Shown here one piece after another: positions 5,300-6,504 of a stretch of DNA of 6,504 bases. The position numbers and the translations under genes are program-made. Numbering within the stretch: the stretch's first letter is position 1; each line of letters starts with the position of its first letter. The notes beneath the pieces are model-generated. The model was not told the DNA's origin and made no database searches. It worked only from the letters and a program-made list of their open reading frames with translations. Where the stretch lies: positions 1-6,504 of the forward strand of contig SMXP01000141.1 in the NCBI GenBank assembly GCA_004356335.1. Direction: 5' to 3'. The stretch comes from Alphaproteobacteria bacterium. GTDB lineage: Bacteria > Pseudomonadota > Alphaproteobacteria > SMXP01.

Positions 5300-5437
5300 C
5301 TAAAACAGACCCGGAAATTCAGCCTCGATGGTATCGGGGTCGCTCGCCCGTACGATTTGCATGCGCACGTCCGGCGGCGAGGTAATGGAACGCACGGCCA
5401 CCGACATGGCGCGCACTTGATCGGGCGTAAACCTCAT
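5300..5437 (-). CDS. Small protein of unknown function downstream of the gp10-type gene
   Basis: This is a 45-residue reading frame whose ATG overlaps the TAA of the preceding tail gene by one base (TAATG), a typical coupled start. The protein begins MRFTPDQVRAMSV and ends PDTIEAEFPGLF; it has no Cys, Trp or membrane segment. The position matches the small gene (gp10.1-like) between the tail assembly gene and tape measure of GTA-type clusters. The N-terminus, with its TPDQVRAMS phrase, is compatible with small tail chaperone-like proteins that I recall as longer and carrying Trp residues after this point. The rest is unfamiliar, so it may be an in-frame deletion fusion. Function is unassigned; coding status rests on the overlap and on normal codon use. 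Confidence 0.5.
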   Translation of the reverse strand: MRFTPDQVRAMSVAVRSITSPPDVRMQIVRASDPDTIEAEFPGLF

Positions 5438-5874
5438 TACGCCGCAGCCGATTTGGAGATAGCGCCGGATCGGGAAGTTTTCTGAGTGCTCTCCTTGGGC
5501 GGGTTCTCCTTGACCGCCGGCGCGGGTGCGTTTCCCGCTTCGTCCTCGTCCCCATCGAAGCCCTTGTCCTCATTGCCCAACGCCACATTGAACAGCCGGA
5601 CGCAGATGACCTGACATTCGCCGGGGCCCGACGCGCGGATCATGTCGCGCACATCGTCGTCGGTGCCCTTCCACCCGGCCGCGCGTAACGCCGTGGTCAT
5701 GATTTCGCGCAAATGGCCAATACGATAGCGGCCTTGGGCCAGCATTTGAATGAGTTCGAGCAAGCCCACTTTGAGACGATCTTCGATGTCTTCCAGATCG
5801 CCAATGCCGAGGCGGAGTGTGCGCTTTTCGCCACCCAACTCCGCCTCGATTTCGCCTCGCAGCACTTTGGCCAT
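5437..5874 (-). CDS. GTA gp10-type tail tube assembly protein (Phage_TAC-like)
   Basis: This 145-residue protein resembles GTA gp10 family proteins, believed to act as tail assembly chaperones working with the major tail protein in the cytoplasm. The N-terminal domain shows GEIEAELGGEKRTLRLGIGDLEDIEDRL (7-34), the beta-hairpin plus 'L-LE-E' helix typical of this group. Then come QGRYRIGHLREIMTTALRAAG (47-67) and a helix around 72-99 ending NVALG. The tail from residue 101 is acidic, then Pro/Lys/Ser-rich, probably disordered, and more variable. The start at 5874 lies 2 bases after the stop of the tail protein remnant. A TTG six codons earlier is possible but would overlap that gene. The gene seems intact and is the best evidence that this region derives from a GTA or related siphovirus tail cluster. 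Confidence 0.75.
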   Translation of the reverse strand: MAKVLRGEIEAELGGEKRTLRLGIGDLEDIEDRLKVGLLELIQMLAQGRYRIGHLREIMTTALRAAGWKGTDDDVRDMIRASGPGECQVICVRLFNVALGNEDKGFDGDEDEAGNAPAPAVKENPPKESTQKTSRSGAISKSAAA

Positions 5875-5876
5875 AT

Positions 5877-6041
5877 CTAGCCGGCCGTCCAAGCGATGGC
5901 GCCGGCGCTTTCCAGCGTCACGGAAAAAGCGGATTCACCGTTATATTCGCCGGAATATTCCAGGCTGGTCACTTGGAAATCGCCTTGGAAGGTGCCGAAA
6001 TCGGGCACGATGATTTGATATGTGTCGAGGGTGCCGACCAT
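5877..6041 (-). pseudogene. Truncated major tail protein (GTA gp9 / TP901-type), C-terminal third
   Basis: This 54-residue frame reads MVGTLDTYQIIVPDFG, then TFQGDFQVTSLEYSGEYNG, then ESAFSVTLESAGAIAWTAG. The segments VPDFG, F-V-SLEYSGEYNGE and VTLESAG form the characteristic C-terminal end of GTA gp9-like major tail proteins, which are normally about 130-140 residues. The first roughly 80 residues are missing, so it cannot make a normal tail tube subunit. An excellent ribosome binding site (aaggaga, 6055-6049) sits 7 bases before the ATG. An internal deletion that joined the original start region to the C-terminal coding part would explain this. Expression of a short peptide is possible, and translation could feed the gp10-type gene 2 bases downstream of its TAG. 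Confidence 0.7.
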
Positions 6042-6048
6042 AAATTTA

Positions 6049-6055
6049 TCTCCTT
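6049..6055 (-). promoter_or_regulatory. Strong ribosome binding site of the truncated tail gene
   Basis: AAGGAGA on the minus strand stands 7 bases before the ATG at 6041. It is the strongest Shine-Dalgarno in the window and lies only a few bases beyond the T-run of the terminator at 6061-6085. Confidence 0.75.
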
Positions 6056-6060
6056 ATGAC

Positions 6061-6085
6061 AAAAAGCACCGCCCGGGGGCGGCAC
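6061..6085 (-). terminator. Intrinsic terminator upstream of the tail remnant
   Basis: On the minus strand an 8-bp stem, GTGCCGCC (6085-6078) with GGCGGTGC (6073-6066), including two G-U pairs, has a CCCG loop and runs straight into TTTTT (6065-6061). This is a textbook Rho-independent terminator. It ends 20 bases before the ATG of the truncated tail gene. Confidence 0.75.
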
Positions 6086-6093
6086 GGTTGAGA

Positions 6094-6122
6094 CGGCCCC
6101 GGTCTGTGACACCGGGGGGCCG
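6094..6122 (-). other. GC-rich hairpin in the leader
   Basis: The inner stem ccccggt (6097-6103) with accgggg (6111-6117) closes a 7-base loop. An outer cgg/ccg extends it across a two-base bulge. It is stable on either strand and has no T-run, so it is a structural element and not itself a terminator. It sits 9 bases from the terminator stem. Confidence 0.5.
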
Positions 6123-6241
6123 CCGGAAATGAAACTCGTGTGAGGGGAAGTGCCGTTAGTCTTGTTGGGTCAGCGCATGGTGGCGTCCAGCTTATGCGCC
6201 GATAATTCTTCTTTGACCATGTGTCAGAGATAAGTGGCGAT

Positions 6242-6279
6242 AACAAAACGCCCGCCGGCAGGAACCTATCGGCGGACGC
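6242..6279 (-). terminator. Second intrinsic-terminator-like hairpin
   Basis: On the minus strand GCGTCCGCCG (6279-6270) pairs with CGGCGGGCGT (6257-6248), a 10-bp stem counting three G-U pairs, with a 12-base loop. It is followed by a TTTTGTT run (6248-6242). It lies only about 17 bases downstream of the expected start of the promoter at 6303-6331, so it could act as an attenuator or mark the end of a transcript from further upstream. Confidence 0.5.
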
Positions 6280-6302
6280 AATGATCAAACTTGAATTAGT
6301 GG

Positions 6303-6331
6303 ACAATATGCTGGTTGTTCTAGACTGTCAA
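6303..6331 (-). promoter_or_regulatory. Sigma70-like promoter directed at the tail remnant
   Basis: The minus strand has a perfect TTGACA (6331-6326), a 17-base spacer, and TATTGT (6308-6303), which matches the -10 consensus at four positions including the first two and last. A start near 6296 would give a leader of about 255 bases to the truncated tail gene, crossing two terminator-like hairpins. Confidence 0.5.
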
Positions 6332-6431
6332 CACAAACTTTATCGGACTCGACATTTTTTTGTTATTTTTTTCTTTTATACCGTATACGGAGTGTTTCGT
6401 GACGTAGATCCGATACGTGTGTCCGCTTGGA

Positions 6432-6504
6432 GCGCATTCAGGAAAAGCATGCCCCGGAGAAAGCCGGGGTGGCCACCGGTTTTCCGTCCGGAAACACGAT
6501 AAAA
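6432..6504 (-). repeat. Composite repeat, copy D: hybrid unit 2, truncated by window end
   Basis: Read on the minus strand, D begins with the same ttttatcgtgtttccgg as copy B but ends in the gaatgcgct arm of copies A and C. The inner stem ggaaaa (6441-6446) with ttttcc (6480-6485) is kept. The outer arms gcgcattc (6432-6439) and ggaaacac (6490-6497) are not properly complementary. The loop is enlarged by a hairpin, ccccgg (6452-6457) with ccgggg (6464-6469), and a perfect palindrome ggtggccacc (6468-6477). Unit 1 would lie beyond 6504. Confidence 0.75.

Larger units (their letters stand above)
6042..6428. other. Stretch without a recognisable gene upstream of the tail remnant
   Basis: No protein is recognised here. 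It holds the promoter, the two terminator-like hairpins and the GC hairpin listed above, plus an AT-rich tract (6354-6380) with two runs of seven T, followed by a perfect 10-base palindrome, ccgtatacgg (6381-6390). A 16-codon minus-strand frame (6220-6170) reading MVKEELSAHKLDATMR looks protein-like but has no ribosome binding site and stops at once. It could be the truncated start of a lost phage gene. Confidence 0.4.

Noticed and set aside
6046..6306. Minus-strand frame of 86 codons
   Set aside because: It passes through two terminator-like hairpins and ends next to the ribosome site of the tail remnant; no family resemblance.
6221..6502. Plus-strand frame of 93 codons
   Set aside because: GTG start without ribosome site; it runs through the poly-T tract and ends inside repeat D, so composition rather than coding explains it.

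Overview
The window looks like a stretch of an alphaproteobacterial chromosome. The grounds are gene content: a decayed cluster of tail genes resembling those of the gene transfer agents (GTAs) and related prophages common in that class, a GTA-type 3TM holin, a CigR-like exported protein and a CurA-type reductase. Palindromic intergenic repeats of a kind I associate with alphaproteobacteria also fit. Genus or order cannot be fixed from sequence alone. No tRNA, rRNA, CRISPR array, transposase or integrase was seen.

Layout, left to right. Positions 1-345 (minus) hold the N-terminal part of a divergent SAM-dependent methyltransferase that runs off the left edge. Composite repeat A follows (413-517). 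Next is a minus-strand two-gene operon read from 2116 to 534: a uracil-DNA glycosylase-family protein, coupled by an ATGA overlap to a lipoprotein alpha/beta hydrolase. A 31-codon C-terminal scrap of another gene sits just upstream of the glycosylase and also overlaps it by ATGA, so the operon was once longer. After about 360 bases without a gene, ending in composite repeat B, comes the only confident plus-strand gene (2570-3103), a secreted CigR-like protein. It converges on a CurA-like NADP-dependent reductase (3144-4217, minus). Two poly-G tracts and composite repeat C lie upstream of that reductase.

The right third (4500-6041, minus) is a phage/GTA remnant. In transcription order it has a severely shortened major tail protein gene (only the C-terminal third), an apparently intact gp10-type tail assembly gene, a 45-codon gene of unknown function, about 390 bases of degenerate GC-rich sequence, and a holin. 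No tape-measure gene is left. Upstream of it lie a good sigma70-like promoter and two intrinsic-terminator-like hairpins, without a convincing gene between them. The window ends inside repeat D.

The most unusual feature is the composite repeat. Three complete copies (A, B, C) and one partial copy (D, opposite strand) share two tandem stem-loops joined by a short linker. The core of the second hairpin is nearly invariant between A and B, while four of its eight outer stem pairs differ by compensatory changes. D carries one arm of each type and an extra internal hairpin. The copies sit at functional edges: A is 16 bases from a stop codon, B abuts a ribosome binding site, and C supplies the stop codon of the holin gene.
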